Source: CAYRPN01 sp964426135
GTDB taxonomy: Bacteria; Planctomycetota; Phycisphaerae; Phycisphaerales; Phycisphaeraceae
Reading direction: 5' to 3'
NCBI GenBank assembly: GCA_964426135.1
Contig: CAYRPN010000033.1
Coordinates: 1-49,529, forward strand
DNA length: 49,529 nt
Shown here: positions 34,528 to 42,521 of the stretch, in pieces
How the letters are laid out: each line of letters begins with the position of its first letter
How positions within the stretch are numbered: the first letter of the stretch is position 1
Position numbers and translations under genes: made by a program
Notes under the pieces: generated by a model
The model's database searches: none
What the model saw: the letters and a program-made list of their open reading frames with translations, nothing else
What the model was told of the DNA's origin: nothing

Positions 34528-35796
34528 TCAGAACACCCGCGCCGCCGCCGCCGGGTCCACCGCCAGCCGCGCGGCCCGAGGCATGCACGCCAGGCGGCGC
34601 CAGGTCGAGGTGGTCATGCGCGTCTGGAACGGATCGCCGTCTTTCTGCAACAGCCGCTCGAAGCGATTCATCGCGATCACGCCCAGCACGGCGGCCGCGC
34701 GTCGGCAACCGTCGTCGGCGAGGACCGAGAGCGCCCGCGAACCGCCGCGGAAAAGATTCCGCACGCGATCCGCCTCGAACCGCATCAGCTTCTGCCAGCG
34801 CTCATCGCCGCGCGTGGTGCCGGCTTCGGCGAAGGTCGCCACATCGCGTTCGCTGAGGCCGAACTTCACCAGATCGTCGAGCGGCAAGAGCAGCCGGCCC
34901 CGTTTCCAGTCCGCGCCGATGTTTTCGATCACGCCGATCAGCCCGATCGCCGCAGCAAACGCCTGCACCTGCCCCGTGAGCGTGTCGCTGAGCGCCGCCG
35001 CGCCGCCGCCGGCATCGGGCATCAGCGCCGCGGCCGCCAGCATCGCGGCCGAGCCCGCGCTGTCGCCGAGCAGGTCGTTGAGCTTTTTCCACGTCGCGCA
35101 CCGAGGCAGCGTGCGCTCCAGGGCGCTGGCGTCGATCCAGCGCTCGAACAAACCGCGCGGCAAATCGCACGCGGCCCGCACCTCCAGGAACGCATCCAGC
35201 TCCGGCTTGCCCGTGTCCAGCCCGCTGTAGAGATGATCGATCACCGCGACGCAGACATTGCGCCGCATCTCCACCGTCTCGCCGCCGCACGAGCCGCCGC
35301 CGCACCCAGCAGCCGTGCAGGCCGACGCGGAGCCCGCGGTACAGGAATTCGTGGATCCCGCGCCGTTGCCGGCGGCGCACGCTGTTGCCGAAGCAGCGGT
35401 GCATCCCGCGACGGTGCAAGCCTTGCCCGCCGCGCTGTTGCAATGATCGCCAAGGCCCCCCTGTCCGGACTCGCATGCCGGCTTCGAGTCACAAGCTTTC
35501 GCTGCTCCACCGCGTCCTGACTCCCACGCCGGCCCCGACGAGCAGTCGCCGCCGGGCGGCACGTAGCACGTCGTCGCAGGCTTCACCGCTCCCGGCTGCG
35601 GCTGGCCGAGAATGTCTAGAAGCTGGTGCCGCAACGCGTCCAGCGCGAAGAGCGCGTATCGCCGCGGCTTGCTCACGAAATAGGACGCGAAAAACAGGTC
35701 CGGCGTGCGCTTGCGGCAAAGCTCCCGCGCCGCCCGGTAGCGGGCTGGGGAAATCGCCAGTGAGCGCCAGCCAGATTGTGCAGTCGCCGTCGCCAT
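34528..35796 (-). CDS. Squalene/phytoene synthase-like protein with Cys-rich insertion
   Basis: This 422-residue protein has the prenyl-synthase-like all-helical fold. Seen: ARYRAARELCRKRTPDLFFASYFVSKPRRYALFALDALRHQLLD at the N-terminus, EVRAACDLPRGLFERWIDA near 200, ENIGADWKRGRLLLPLDDL (second helix motif), then TFAEAGTTRGDERWQKLMRFEADRVRNLFRGG. The first Asp-rich motif (DDIVDE in HpnC/HpnD) is replaced by LDALRHQLLD, and the second reads NIGADW rather than NxxxDxxED, so ordinary diphosphate chemistry is doubtful. Between about 65 and 174 lies a low-complexity block of 12 cysteines in about 95 residues (for example ACTVAGCTAASATACAAG). TAGAAT 7 nt before the ATG suggests a leaderless start. 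Confidence 0.75.
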   Translation of the reverse strand: MATATAQSGWRSLAISPARYRAARELCRKRTPDLFFASYFVSKPRRYALFALDALRHQLLDILGQPQPGAVKPATTCYVPPGGDCSSGPAWESGRGGAAKACDSKPACESGQGGLGDHCNSAAGKACTVAGCTAASATACAAGNGAGSTNSCTAGSASACTAAGCGGGSCGGETVEMRRNVCVAVIDHLYSGLDTGKPELDAFLEVRAACDLPRGLFERWIDASALERTLPRCATWKKLNDLLGDSAGSAAMLAAAALMPDAGGGAAALSDTLTGQVQAFAAAIGLIGVIENIGADWKRGRLLLPLDDLVKFGLSERDVATFAEAGTTRGDERWQKLMRFEADRVRNLFRGGSRALSVLADDGCRRAAAVLGVIAMNRFERLLQKDGDPFQTRMTTSTWRRLACMPRAARLAVDPAAAARVF

Positions 35797-35803
35797 CGCA
35801 TCA

Positions 35804-35809
35804 ATTCTA
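35804..35809 (-). promoter_or_regulatory. Putative -10 (TAGAAT), near-leaderless start
   Basis: On the minus strand TAGAAT is followed by 7 nt and then the ATG at 35796. A nearby TTG would give a longer product but lies after this -10, so the ATG is preferred. Confidence 0.45.
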
Positions 35810-35842
35810 CTGCACAACGGGACTCGCCTGTGCTCCGCCTGC

Positions 35843-37426
35843 TCAATCCTCCGCTTTCTCGCCTTCCGGCGCCATCTTCACCAGCTTCGGATCGAACCGG
35901 CCCAGCACGTCGACCAGATCTTTCTGCGCCGCCATAACGTCGTCGATGTTCTTGTAGACGAAGGGCACCTCGTCGATGCCGGCCGAGAGCAGTTTCACGC
36001 CGCGCTTCGCCAACAGATCGCGCACCTGCGGCCAGCGGTAAGTCTCACGAGCCTTGGTCCGGCTCATGACCCGGCCGGCGCCGTGGCTGGCCGAGTCGAG
36101 CGAGCCTTCGCCGCCCTTGCCGCGCACGACATAGCCGGGGCTCGCCATCGAACCGGGGATGATGCCCAGCACGCCGTTCTGTGCGGGTGTGGCGCCCTTG
36201 CGGTGGACGATGACGGTCATCGTTTCGCTTGTGCCATCACTGCGCTGAATCGCGTGCTCTTCCTTCCACGCGAAGTTGTGGTGGTTCTCGATATCGAGAA
36301 CGACCTTCGCGCCAAGATGTTTTGCGATCGAGCGGTGGATGCAGGCGTGGTTGGCGGCGGCGTACTTGCCCATCAGCTCCATCGCGTTCCAATACTCCTG
36401 CCCCTCGTGGCTGCTCATGTCCAGCCAGGCGAGGTGGCGAAGCTCCTTCGGCAGCTCCGGGTGCTGCTGCATGGCGAGCTTGGAGTAGTAGTCACACACG
36501 GAAGCGCCGGTGCCGCGCGAGCCGGAGTGGGAGAGCAGCGTGAGGAAGATGCGAAGATCGTGCGTCTCCCGTTCCGGGGCTTTCGCCGACTCCAGCCCCG
36601 GCCACCCGGCGGTCTCGTCGTTGCCGGCAGAGGACGCCGGCGTTCCCATGTCCCATGGCAGGCCCAGCGCCTCGGCCTGCGGGCGCGAGACGGTGAAGGT
36701 GCCGAACTCAACGAAGTGGTTGCCGCTGCCGCTGGTGCCGAGCTGACTCGCGGCCTTGTCGCGGTTCTGCTTGGTGATGGGCGAGACGGTCCAGTCCTCG
36801 TCCATGACGGGATGCTCGCGGTAGCCGCGGCCGGTGACATCGCGCGAGGTGCGGGCGTCGCCGCGCTTGCCGAACTCAGCTCCGACGCCGAAGCGCGTCT
36901 CGTTTTCCAGGGCGCTGGTGAGTTTGTCCTCGTGGGACTGAAGCCACTTGGCGGGCAGGTCGAGGACAGTCATCTTCATCCGGCAGGCGATATCGACGCC
37001 GACGGCGTAGGGGATGACCGCGTCCTTCGTGGCGAGCACACCGCCGATGGGCAGGCCGTAGCCCACGTGAGCATCGGGCATCAGAGCGCCGGCGACGGCC
37101 ACGGGCAGCACGCACGCGGCCTGCATCTGGCCGACGGCCTGTGGTTCGAGATCGGCGCCCCACTGCTGATACGGCGCGGGCTTCTCGCGCGGCGTGAAGC
37201 CCGCGTGGTAGTTCGTTTCGATCGTGTTCTTCTTCGTCAGCGCGCGGGCCAGTTCGCCGAACTGTTCATCGGCGACATGATCGGCGGGCGCGGCGAGGAT
37301 GGCTTCAAGCTTGGCGTAGACCACGTCGAGCGGCACGCCCTTCTTGCGGGCGTCGCCGGCGAGCCACTTGGCGAGCTTGGCGACGGCGTGCGGAAACCCC
37401 AGTTTTTCAAGCTGCTTGGCTTTCAT
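35843..37426 (-). CDS. rtcB: RNA-splicing ligase RtcB with in-frame F4 palindrome
   Basis: RtcB joins 2',3'-cyclic-phosphate and 5'-OH RNA ends with GTP and Mn2+. This 527-residue copy shows DAHVGYGLPIGGVLATKDAVIPYAVGVDIACRM (Cys metal ligand near 148), GSGNHFVEFG (about 233-242), SHSGSRGTG (about 299-307), NYxHAC-equivalent ANHACIHRS, GSMASPGYVVRGKG and the guanylylated histidine in SASHGAGRVMSR. Residues about 260-287 (GTPASSAGNDETAGWPGLES AKAPERET) are a non-family insertion between GLPWDMG and the next helix, encoded by an F4 arm at 36572-36608. The start MKAKQ has TACCAT exactly 6 nt before it. The archease partner is not seen here. Confidence 0.94.
   Translation of the reverse strand: MKAKQLEKLGFPHAVAKLAKWLAGDARKKGVPLDVVYAKLEAILAAPADHVADEQFGELARALTKKNTIETNYHAGFTPREKPAPYQQWGADLEPQAVGQMQAACVLPVAVAGALMPDAHVGYGLPIGGVLATKDAVIPYAVGVDIACRMKMTVLDLPAKWLQSHEDKLTSALENETRFGVGAEFGKRGDARTSRDVTGRGYREHPVMDEDWTVSPITKQNRDKAASQLGTSGSGNHFVEFGTFTVSRPQAEALGLPWDMGTPASSAGNDETAGWPGLESAKAPERETHDLRIFLTLLSHSGSRGTGASVCDYYSKLAMQQHPELPKELRHLAWLDMSSHEGQEYWNAMELMGKYAAANHACIHRSIAKHLGAKVVLDIENHHNFAWKEEHAIQRSDGTSETMTVIVHRKGATPAQNGVLGIIPGSMASPGYVVRGKGGEGSLDSASHGAGRVMSRTKARETYRWPQVRDLLAKRGVKLLSAGIDEVPFVYKNIDDVMAAQKDLVDVLGRFDPKLVKMAPEGEKAED
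36572..36608. repeat. F4 palindrome arm inside rtcB
   Basis: On the minus strand the sequence GGCCGGGGCTGGAGTCGGCG followed by AAAGCCCCGGAA matches the arm at 4445-4476 almost base for base. It is translated in frame as AGWPGLESAKAPER. A small GCCGGCGTCCTCTGCCGGC palindrome adjoins it at about 36622-36640. Confidence 0.85.
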
Positions 37427-37432
37427 GCCGGG

Positions 37433-37438
37433 ATGGTA
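37433..37438 (-). promoter_or_regulatory. Putative -10 (TACCAT), leaderless start of rtcB
   Basis: On the minus strand TACCAT is followed by 6 nt (CCCGGC) and the ATG at 37426. No Shine-Dalgarno. Confidence 0.45.
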
Positions 37439-37501
37439 GACGTGTCGTGCCGCGCCAGCGAATCGCCAGAAGCTCCTGAAACGGACTCTATCCACGCGGT
37501 T

Positions 37502-37885
37502 TCAGATACGCTGCACCTGAGGCAAGTGATCGAAGTGCCGATCGCGCGTGCAGAGCAACAGGTGGTGTTGCACGACGCACGCGGCAATCCACACATCGTT
37601 GATCGGAATGGGGGTTCCCTGCTTTCGCAACTGCTGATAAAGCGTTGCGTAGACGATGGTAGTGCCTTCATCCGGCAGCAGAACTGAGACGCCGGGCATT
37701 TTGAGGAAAGTCCGAAGCCGGTCCTCGTTTTGGGAAGGTCGATCACCCGCGAGGAATCCCGCTCGCATCTCGGCGACCACGCAAAAGGGGAGAAACACCT
37801 CGTCGGCGCGATGGACCAGTTGAGCGACAGCGGGGTCGTCCTTCATCAGATCGCTATAGCGGTTGGCGTCGAGAGCGATCTTCAT
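37502..37885 (-). CDS. VapC-type PIN-domain toxin, second module
   Basis: This 127-residue PIN ribonuclease has MKIALDANRYSDL (D6), VAEMRAGFLAG (E near 40), PINDVWIAACV (D near 97) and LLCTRDRHFDHLPQV (D near 115). Its start ATG overlaps the antitoxin stop by 4 bp (ATGA), the usual coupling. An upstream GTG at 37891 would add only two residues and break the overlap. It belongs to a different PIN subgroup from the toxin at 27.2 kb. Confidence 0.9.
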   Translation of the reverse strand: MKIALDANRYSDLMKDDPAVAQLVHRADEVFLPFCVVAEMRAGFLAGDRPSQNEDRLRTFLKMPGVSVLLPDEGTTIVYATLYQQLRKQGTPIPINDVWIAACVVQHHLLLCTRDRHFDHLPQVQRI

Positions 37886-38124
37886 TTCCACAGCTCCGGA
37901 TCGATCTGGTCGTGCTCCCGAATCACGGCATCAAACGCCGGGTCCTCCACCCATGTCCCCACGATTCCCGAGAGATCGCGCCGCTTTGGAAGCTCGCCGT
38001 TGACGCCCATCGCCGCCTCCAGCGCTTCGACGGCGATCTTGTTGAGGCTCTTGCCCTCTGCCCTGGCCTTGGCGCGGAGCGCCTTGTCGAGCCGGCGCGG
38101 GATGTTGCGGATCGTGTACTGCAT
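37882..38124 (-). CDS. Ribbon-helix-helix antitoxin (VapB/FitA-type)
   Basis: This 80-residue antitoxin has an N-terminal RHH fold MQYTIRNIPRRLDKALRAKARAEGKSLNKIAVEALEAAMG (strand then two helices, the DNA-binding part). Its C-terminal tail RDLSGIVGTWVEDPAFDAVIREHDQIDPELWK wraps the toxin. TAAAGT lies 6 nt before the ATG. The pattern fits a self-regulated operon with a leaderless message. Confidence 0.88.
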   Translation of the reverse strand: MQYTIRNIPRRLDKALRAKARAEGKSLNKIAVEALEAAMGVNGELPKRRDLSGIVGTWVEDPAFDAVIREHDQIDPELWK

Positions 38125-38130
38125 GCCTGC

Positions 38131-38136
38131 ACTTTA
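38131..38136 (-). promoter_or_regulatory. Putative -10 (TAAAGT) of VapBC module 2
   Basis: On the minus strand TAAAGT, then GCAGGC (6 nt), then ATG at 38124. No Shine-Dalgarno. Confidence 0.5.
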
Positions 38137-38191
38137 TGAGGCGGGTGCAGGCAAATCAAGAAAGCGGCGTGGACGCCGGCGGATATCGCGG

Positions 38192-40678
38192 TCACTTGAG
38201 GGCCTTGGCCAGCCAGGCGGTGATGGCGTCCGCATCGGACGCGATGCGCCTGATTCCCAGCGGCGCGCGGTCCCTGTCGTAAGTGGCCTGCGCCGAGTGG
38301 AACGCGCGCATGAGCGACCCGTCATCCATCGCCTGATTGCGTGCATCGACGAACGCCTCCAGCCAGAGCAGGCGCGGCGACAGCGCTGCCGCGACGGCGG
38401 GCAGATCGCCGCCGCTCGCCGCGCCGGGAACGATCATGTCGTGCGGCACATAGACGAAATGGCTTTCAAGAGCGGACGCGAAAGCGGCGATGCCGCCGCG
38501 GGCGTAGACCGCCTTGATGCTCGGATCATCCAGCGCCGCCAGCAGCGCGAGCGTCGCGCCCAGCGGTTCGCACAGGGCGGGGAACTTGTCGGCGCCGTAG
38601 GGCACGCGAATGTCGCGATCCGGCGCGTTGACCGGCGCCAGCGAATCACCCCACAGCGCGACACGCCGGCCATCCACTTCCTTTCTCGTTCGCAGGTTCG
38701 ACACCACCGCGCGAAGATCGACCAGCCTTCGTCCGAGCATCGGCTGACCGAGCATCAAGTTCGTCGAGGAGACGCCGGTGTCCCAGCTTTGTCGTCCCCT
38801 GTCGCTGTCGAGCCGCGTCTCGCCGCAGCCGCGAAGATCGGGCAGGCACACGGCGACGTCGGCGGCGAGGAGCGCAGCGATGGCGCCAGCGCGTTCCTTC
38901 AGCAGCGCCTGCTTGCCGTGCTGTGCGAGCATCACCACCACCGGCGGGGGCTTGAGGCTGGCCTTGATCGGCGGTGTGATCAGCAGCACGGGGACGGTGA
39001 TGCCTGCTTCCGATGCCAGGGACAATCGAATGGCCTGCCCCGCGCCGAGCTTGGCGCTCTCTTCGCCAGCCGCCTTCACTCCGACAGGCAATGCATCGGG
39101 AACCGACAGGATCGCAAGCCAGTCGGCACGGAGCTTCTTGCTTGCTGAACTGACCTCATCCAGAATCCTGAGTGTGCGTCCTTCCCGCACCTGCTGCTCC
39201 GCTCTGGCCGCCTCGTGCAGCGCCAGCGGTTTCACCTTCGCGCCGAGTTTCGCACTCAGTTCCGGCGTCATGACGAGCAGTTCCTCGGCTGGCCGTCGCT
39301 TCGTGTATTCCTCCTTCGGCGAGGGGATGCCGAACCATTTCTCCAGCGCGGGGTAAATGTGCTTGCGGTGCGGCGGGCCGATGTTGTTGCAGTGCGACGC
39401 CTTGGGCGCTTCTTCGCGCAGCGTGCCGAAGCCGTGGGCGAAGCTGAGGTTTTCCGGCGTGCCGTACCAGCCATAGATCGTCTCGAAGCGCTTCCACACC
39501 GGATCGCGCTGGCGGTCCCAGGAGAACTCGTGGGCGTGGATGTGTTTCCTTGGCGCGATGGAGCCGACGATGACCCACGGCAGCGTGCCGTCGCGGCAGG
39601 AGAAGGAAATGTTGCGCGTGGACTCGAAGCTGCCGCCGCCGGCGTAGCCGAAAGAATCCTCCGCGTCGTCGGGCAGCGGATACTTGCTCTCCGGCTGCGG
39701 CCCGCCGAAGTTGAAGATGACCGAACACGCGATGCGTTCATCGAGCGCCGCGGTGACGGCAGCCGGATCGCCTCCGCCGGCGACGCTGCCCATGATGATG
39801 ATGCGTTTGGGGTCGATGTTTTTCTGCGCGAGCAGCACGTCCACGCCGCGCATCAGGTCCCACGCCTGCCATCCGATCAGGCTGTCGCCGATCAGGTGCA
39901 ACTGCATGCCGGTGTTGTAGCGGAACCAGTAATCCTGCCGGCCGACGCGGAAGCTGCCGGCGTAATCCGACTCCTTGGCGAAGGGATGTGCCCGACGCTC
40001 GCCGTGGCCGACCTGATCGGCGACGAGCACGTAGCAGCCTGCGCGGGCGAAGGTCATGCCCATGTCCTGCAGTTCGCCCTGCGTCTTGGGATTGTGGTGC
40101 GCCGGTTGAATGATGATGCCCGGCGCGCTCGCGGGGCCTGTGGTCTGGCCGGGCGCGGGATGCGGGACGTAGAGATTCGCGGTGACGAAAAAGTGCGGCC
40201 GCGTGGCGAAGGCGATGTTGTGAATCTTGAAGCCTTCGCCGTCGAGGATCTTTGATGTGTGAATCTCGATCTTCTCTGGCGTCTGGGGCGTTGGGGGAGC
40301 CGGGGGCGTCGGGGGCAGCGGGGGAAACTGCGCGACGCTCTTGCGCAGCAGTTCCAGTTTGGTCTTGCGGAACGCGTCCCATTCGTCGCGCGTCGTGATC
40401 TTCCGCCACTCCTGCGTCGATGCGATGTTGGCGGCCTTGAGCTGCGCGCTCGCATGATCGGCGAGCATGCGCTGCGCGGCCTGCTTCTCCTGCGGCGTTG
40501 ACGCGGGCAAGACTGTGGCGTCGAGCTTCTTGATCGCTTCGATCAGCGCATCGTCAGCACGGGCATTCAACGGCGGAACAGCCGCACAAACAACGGTGAC
40601 GATCGAAAGGAGTGCAAACCAACCCCCTCTCCCTCTTAGGGAGAGGGCTGGGGTGAGGGTCGGAGCGTGCAGTGTCAT
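38192..40678 (-). CDS. Large exported double-domain alpha/beta-hydrolase (acetylxylan esterase-like)
   Basis: This 828-residue protein starts with a signal peptide (MTLHAPTLTPALSLRGRGGW then FALLSIVTVVCAAVPPLNARA). Its n-region is a translated F1 palindrome. A Pro-rich linker (FPPLPPTPPAPPTPQTPEK) follows. Domain 1 has IIIQPAHHN, YVLVADQVGHGERRAHPF, WDLMRGVDVLLAQKNIDPKRI and IIMGSVAGGGDPAA. The nucleophile Ser of the usual GNSGGG elbow is not at the expected place (Val there). Domain 2 has VALWGDSLAPV, a GxSxA-type elbow. Such proteins occur in planctomycetal polysaccharide loci as esterases or debranching accessories. Whether domain 1 is catalytic is open. Confidence 0.8.
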   Translation of the reverse strand: MTLHAPTLTPALSLRGRGGWFALLSIVTVVCAAVPPLNARADDALIEAIKKLDATVLPASTPQEKQAAQRMLADHASAQLKAANIASTQEWRKITTRDEWDAFRKTKLELLRKSVAQFPPLPPTPPAPPTPQTPEKIEIHTSKILDGEGFKIHNIAFATRPHFFVTANLYVPHPAPGQTTGPASAPGIIIQPAHHNPKTQGELQDMGMTFARAGCYVLVADQVGHGERRAHPFAKESDYAGSFRVGRQDYWFRYNTGMQLHLIGDSLIGWQAWDLMRGVDVLLAQKNIDPKRIIIMGSVAGGGDPAAVTAALDERIACSVIFNFGGPQPESKYPLPDDAEDSFGYAGGGSFESTRNISFSCRDGTLPWVIVGSIAPRKHIHAHEFSWDRQRDPVWKRFETIYGWYGTPENLSFAHGFGTLREEAPKASHCNNIGPPHRKHIYPALEKWFGIPSPKEEYTKRRPAEELLVMTPELSAKLGAKVKPLALHEAARAEQQVREGRTLRILDEVSSASKKLRADWLAILSVPDALPVGVKAAGEESAKLGAGQAIRLSLASEAGITVPVLLITPPIKASLKPPPVVVMLAQHGKQALLKERAGAIAALLAADVAVCLPDLRGCGETRLDSDRGRQSWDTGVSSTNLMLGQPMLGRRLVDLRAVVSNLRTRKEVDGRRVALWGDSLAPVNAPDRDIRVPYGADKFPALCEPLGATLALLAALDDPSIKAVYARGGIAAFASALESHFVYVPHDMIVPGAASGGDLPAVAAALSPRLLWLEAFVDARNQAMDDGSLMRAFHSAQATYDRDRAPLGIRRIASDADAITAWLAKALK
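40623..40661. repeat. F1 arm inside the esterase signal peptide
   Basis: CCCTCTCCCTCTTAGGGAGA and the following GGGCTGGGGTGAGGGT form one F1 arm. On the minus strand it reads in frame as TLTPALSLRGRGG, a translation product of this repeat type. Confidence 0.85.
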
Positions 40679-40754
40679 GGGACGCCTCGATTTCTTATTG
40701 CGCAGATTGATCGAACCCATTCCACGTCGTCGTCGCCGCAAGGTCCATCGCCGG

Positions 40755-40780
40755 AACGGGGCAAGCCCCGTCGCTAAACG
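40755..40780. repeat. Single F2 palindrome
   Basis: CGGGGCAAGCCCCG followed by TCGCTAAACG lies between the esterase and the second Gfo/Idh gene. C-rich simple sequence follows (40805-40865). No gene is seen in the gap. Confidence 0.85.
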
Positions 40781-40855
40781 CGATACATTTGCGGCCAACG
40801 CATTCTTGCCCCCACTCGCCTATTTTCCCACCTGCCCCTTCGCCCACTCTCCCGC

Positions 40856-42199
40856 TCACACCCTTGGCAACTGCAGCGACCAGCCCTTGCGATACTCGCG
40901 GTGAATGAAACGATTCGCGTCCTTGTGGTTGGTCACTTCCATTTTCGCGCCGTTCCATTCGATCTTCTGTCCCGCGCGGATCGCTACGTTGCCCAGCAGC
41001 ACCGTCTCGCTGAACGGGCCGGCGTAGTCGAAGTTGGAAAGTGCCGGCGATCCGCCCTTGCATGCGGCGACGAACTCCGCGTCCTCGCTACTGACGCGCG
41101 GCAAACTGCGCGGCGTCTTCTCGAACTCCATCAGCAATCCTTCGGGCTTGCTGAGCATCTTCGTGTTGCCGCGGTTGAACCAGAGCTTGCCCTTGTCGCC
41201 GATGACGACGAGGTCCCACTTGTCGAACTTTTCGCCTTCAAGCACCTCGGCCGGCGGGGCGTTCTGCTTGCCGCCCTTGCGTCCGTCGTACCAGACATAT
41301 TTGACCGCGGGCTGTTCCACGCCGTTGTCGCGCTTGGGACGGGCGGGGAACTGGTAAGTGATGGTGGCCCAGTTGGGCGCGGACTCGTCGGTGTTGCCTC
41401 CGTGCTCCGCTTCGACGCTGACGGGGTACTCCAGGTCGAGCGCCCAGAACGGCATGTCCATGATGTGGCACGCCATGTCACCCAGCGCGCCGGTGCCGAA
41501 GTCCCACCAGCCGCGCCAGGCGAAGGGCAGGTACGCCTTGTTGTAATCGCGCTGCGGCGCGGGCCCCAGCCACAGGTCCCAGTCCAGCGTCGCCGGCACA
41601 GCCTGTGCCGCCGGCCGCTCCGTCATGCCCTGCGGCCAGATCGGGCGATTGGTCCACGCATGCACCTCGCGCACCGGCCCAAGCATGCCGGCGCGGAGCA
41701 GTTCCACGCCTCGGCGAATCGGTTCGCCGGCGTGGGCCTGATTGCCCATCTGCGTCGCGACCTTGTATTTGCGGGCTGTGTCGCGCATCACGCGGGCTTC
41801 GTGGATCGACCAGGTCAGTGGTTTCTGGCAGTAGACGTGCTTGCCCAGTTCCATCGCCCAGACCGAAGCCGGCGCGTGGACGTGGTCCGGCGTGCTCACC
41901 GACACCGCGTCAAAACTCTTCGCCTCCTTGTCGAGCATCTGGCGAAAATCGCGGAAGAGCTTGGCGTTCGGATGCGCCTTGATCGAACCCTTGGCGCGGT
42001 CGAGATCGACATCGCACAGTGCGACGATGTTGCAGCCTGCTCCGTGCAGGTCCTTCACCTCGCCCGCGCCTTTGCCGCCGACGCCGATGCAGGCGAGGTT
42101 CACGCGCTCGTTCGCGCCGAACACCCGGCTGGGAATGTAAGTGAACGCCAGAGCGCTGGCGGCGGAAGCGGTGAGGAAACGGCGGCGGGAGAGGGGCAT
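40856..42199 (-). CDS. Tat-exported Gfo/Idh/MocA oxidoreductase, second paralogue
   Basis: This 447-residue protein has a twin-arginine signal (MPLSRRRFLTASAASALAF). The nucleotide motif is ACIGVGGKGAGEVKDL, followed by ALCDVD, STPDHVHAPASVWAMELGKHVYCQKPLTW with the catalytic-type QKP (usually EKP), GNQAHAGEP and WDLWLGPAPQRDYNKAYLPFAWRGWWDFGTGALGDMACHIMD. The last run is the planctomycetal Gfo/Idh signature. An AAQAV segment near 41592-41615 is coded by a small GCCGGCACAGCCTGTGCCGC palindrome. AAAGGA precedes the ATG; the longer frame to 42364 crosses an F3 element and is not credible. It is a likely periplasmic sugar dehydrogenase next to the sulfatase. Confidence 0.9.
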   Translation of the reverse strand: MPLSRRRFLTASAASALAFTYIPSRVFGANERVNLACIGVGGKGAGEVKDLHGAGCNIVALCDVDLDRAKGSIKAHPNAKLFRDFRQMLDKEAKSFDAVSVSTPDHVHAPASVWAMELGKHVYCQKPLTWSIHEARVMRDTARKYKVATQMGNQAHAGEPIRRGVELLRAGMLGPVREVHAWTNRPIWPQGMTERPAAQAVPATLDWDLWLGPAPQRDYNKAYLPFAWRGWWDFGTGALGDMACHIMDMPFWALDLEYPVSVEAEHGGNTDESAPNWATITYQFPARPKRDNGVEQPAVKYVWYDGRKGGKQNAPPAEVLEGEKFDKWDLVVIGDKGKLWFNRGNTKMLSKPEGLLMEFEKTPRSLPRVSSEDAEFVAACKGGSPALSNFDYAGPFSETVLLGNVAIRAGQKIEWNGAKMEVTNHKDANRFIHREYRKGWSLQLPRV

Positions 42200-42245
42200 G
42201 GCAGTCCTTTCAGGTTCAACCGGCGAATGCGTACATGTCTTGTCA

Positions 42246-42405
42246 GAGCCGGAGTCTGTGACTCCGGTTCGCCGAGCCGGGTCGATCCCGGCGAGGCGAA
42301 TTTCGGCGCGGCGGACGCGCTTGCAACCGGCAATGCGAGGCGTCAGTTCGGTTTGAAGCGGCATTGAGCCGCTTCAAACCGACCGGAGTCACAGACTCCG
42401 GCTCT
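42246..42405. repeat. F3 composite palindromic element, locus 2
   Basis: GAGCCGGAGTCTGTGACTCC (42246) and the inverted copy CCGGAGTCACAGACTCCGGC (42383) are the ends. Next to the right end is a perfect 14-bp-stem hairpin CGGTTTGAAGCGGC, loop ATTGA, inverse (42349-42381). A GCCGGG/CCCGGC stem lies near the left end. The order mirrors locus 1 at 28.8 kb. Confidence 0.9.
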
Positions 42406-42509
42406 GTTCAAGACTCCGACGCGCCCGCTTCAAGAATTGTCAAGTACGCTAATGCCGAATGAGCCTCCTTTCGTGGGTCTCCAGTTCATTGCATCCTGTC
42501 GTCAGCGGT

Positions 42510-42515
42510 TAACAT
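42510..42515 (+). promoter_or_regulatory. Putative -10 (TAACAT), leaderless start of sulfatase
   Basis: TAACAT, then AGCCCC (6 nt), then ATG at 42522. No Shine-Dalgarno. Confidence 0.45.
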
Positions 42516-42521
42516 AGCCCC

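Noticed and set aside
34528..35796. Hopanoid or carotenoid biosynthesis cluster
   Set aside because: Only one synthase-like gene with altered active-site motifs, and no shc, hpn or crt neighbours.
38974..40255. Large plus-strand frames opposite the esterase, rtcB and other minus-strand genes
   Set aside because: They are Arg/His/Gly-rich shadows typical of antisense frames in GC-rich coding DNA, without start signals or family motifs.
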